Assembly (NCBI GenBank): GCA_964446285.1
Contig: CAYUNT010000256.1
Location: forward strand, 1-5,547
Direction: 5' to 3'
Length of the DNA: 5,547 nucleotides
From: CAYUNT01 sp964446285
GTDB lineage: Bacteria > Sumerlaeota > Sumerlaeia > SLMS01 > CAYUNT01
In this document: positions 5,512 to 5,547 of the stretch, in pieces
Position numbering within the stretch: position 1 is the stretch's first letter
Layout of the letters: each line of letters begins with the position of its first letter
Position numbers and translations under genes: made by a program
The notes under the pieces: generated by a model
The model's database searches: none
Told to the model about the DNA's origin: nothing
What the model saw: only the letters and a program-made list of their open reading frames with translations

Positions 5512-5547
5512 ACATTCTCCCCATTGCGCGTTTCCGGCTTTTGGGAT

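Noticed and set aside
1..5547. Circular plasmid or phage genome shown by end redundancy
   Set aside because: The second repeat copy is followed by 72 bases that do not match what follows the first, so the ends do not close a circle.

Overview
The window is about 5.5 kb of bacterial DNA. It carries three complete or recognisable modules, several broken genes, and a repeated sequence end that occurs three times in the same orientation (1-55, 3198-3216, 5421-5475). The source looks like a Gram-negative-type or environmental bacterium with a moderately high GC genome. The genus cannot be named from this sequence.

Layout. 1-55 is the right-hand end of a repeat whose body lies outside the window. 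56-343 holds no convincing gene. 344-2673 is a two-gene, same-strand block of roughly 50% GC. It encodes an FAD-dependent UDP-galactopyranose-mutase-like / amine-oxidase-fold protein and a GT-B type (GT9-like) putative glycosyltransferase, which together suggest a fragment of a cell-surface polysaccharide locus. 2674-3199 ends with the helix-turn-helix part of an IS630-type transposase without any DDE catalytic domain. Its stop codon overlaps the second repeat copy (3198-3216).

From 3217 the base composition jumps to clearly GC-rich. A 5' remnant of folE2 (GTP cyclohydrolase IB, minus strand) is cut off exactly at the repeat copy. A complete MFS transporter (3552-4769) is transcribed away from it, followed tail-to-tail by a RiboL-PSP-type HEPN ribonuclease-like gene on the minus strand that has lost its 5' end near 5281. 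5281-5475 is AT-richer again and ends with the 55-bp repeat. The minus strand of that repeat carries a good ribosome binding site and ATG.

Interpretation. The three repeat ends coincide with gene truncations and with the composition break. The region therefore reads as a mosaic assembled by a multicopy mobile or repetitive element (insertion and one-sided deletion), not as one functional system. An assembly artefact must be excluded first: the repeat at the window start is exactly 55 bp, a common de Bruijn k-mer size. The polysaccharide gene pair and the MFS transporter look intact; folE2, the HEPN gene and the transposase look broken.
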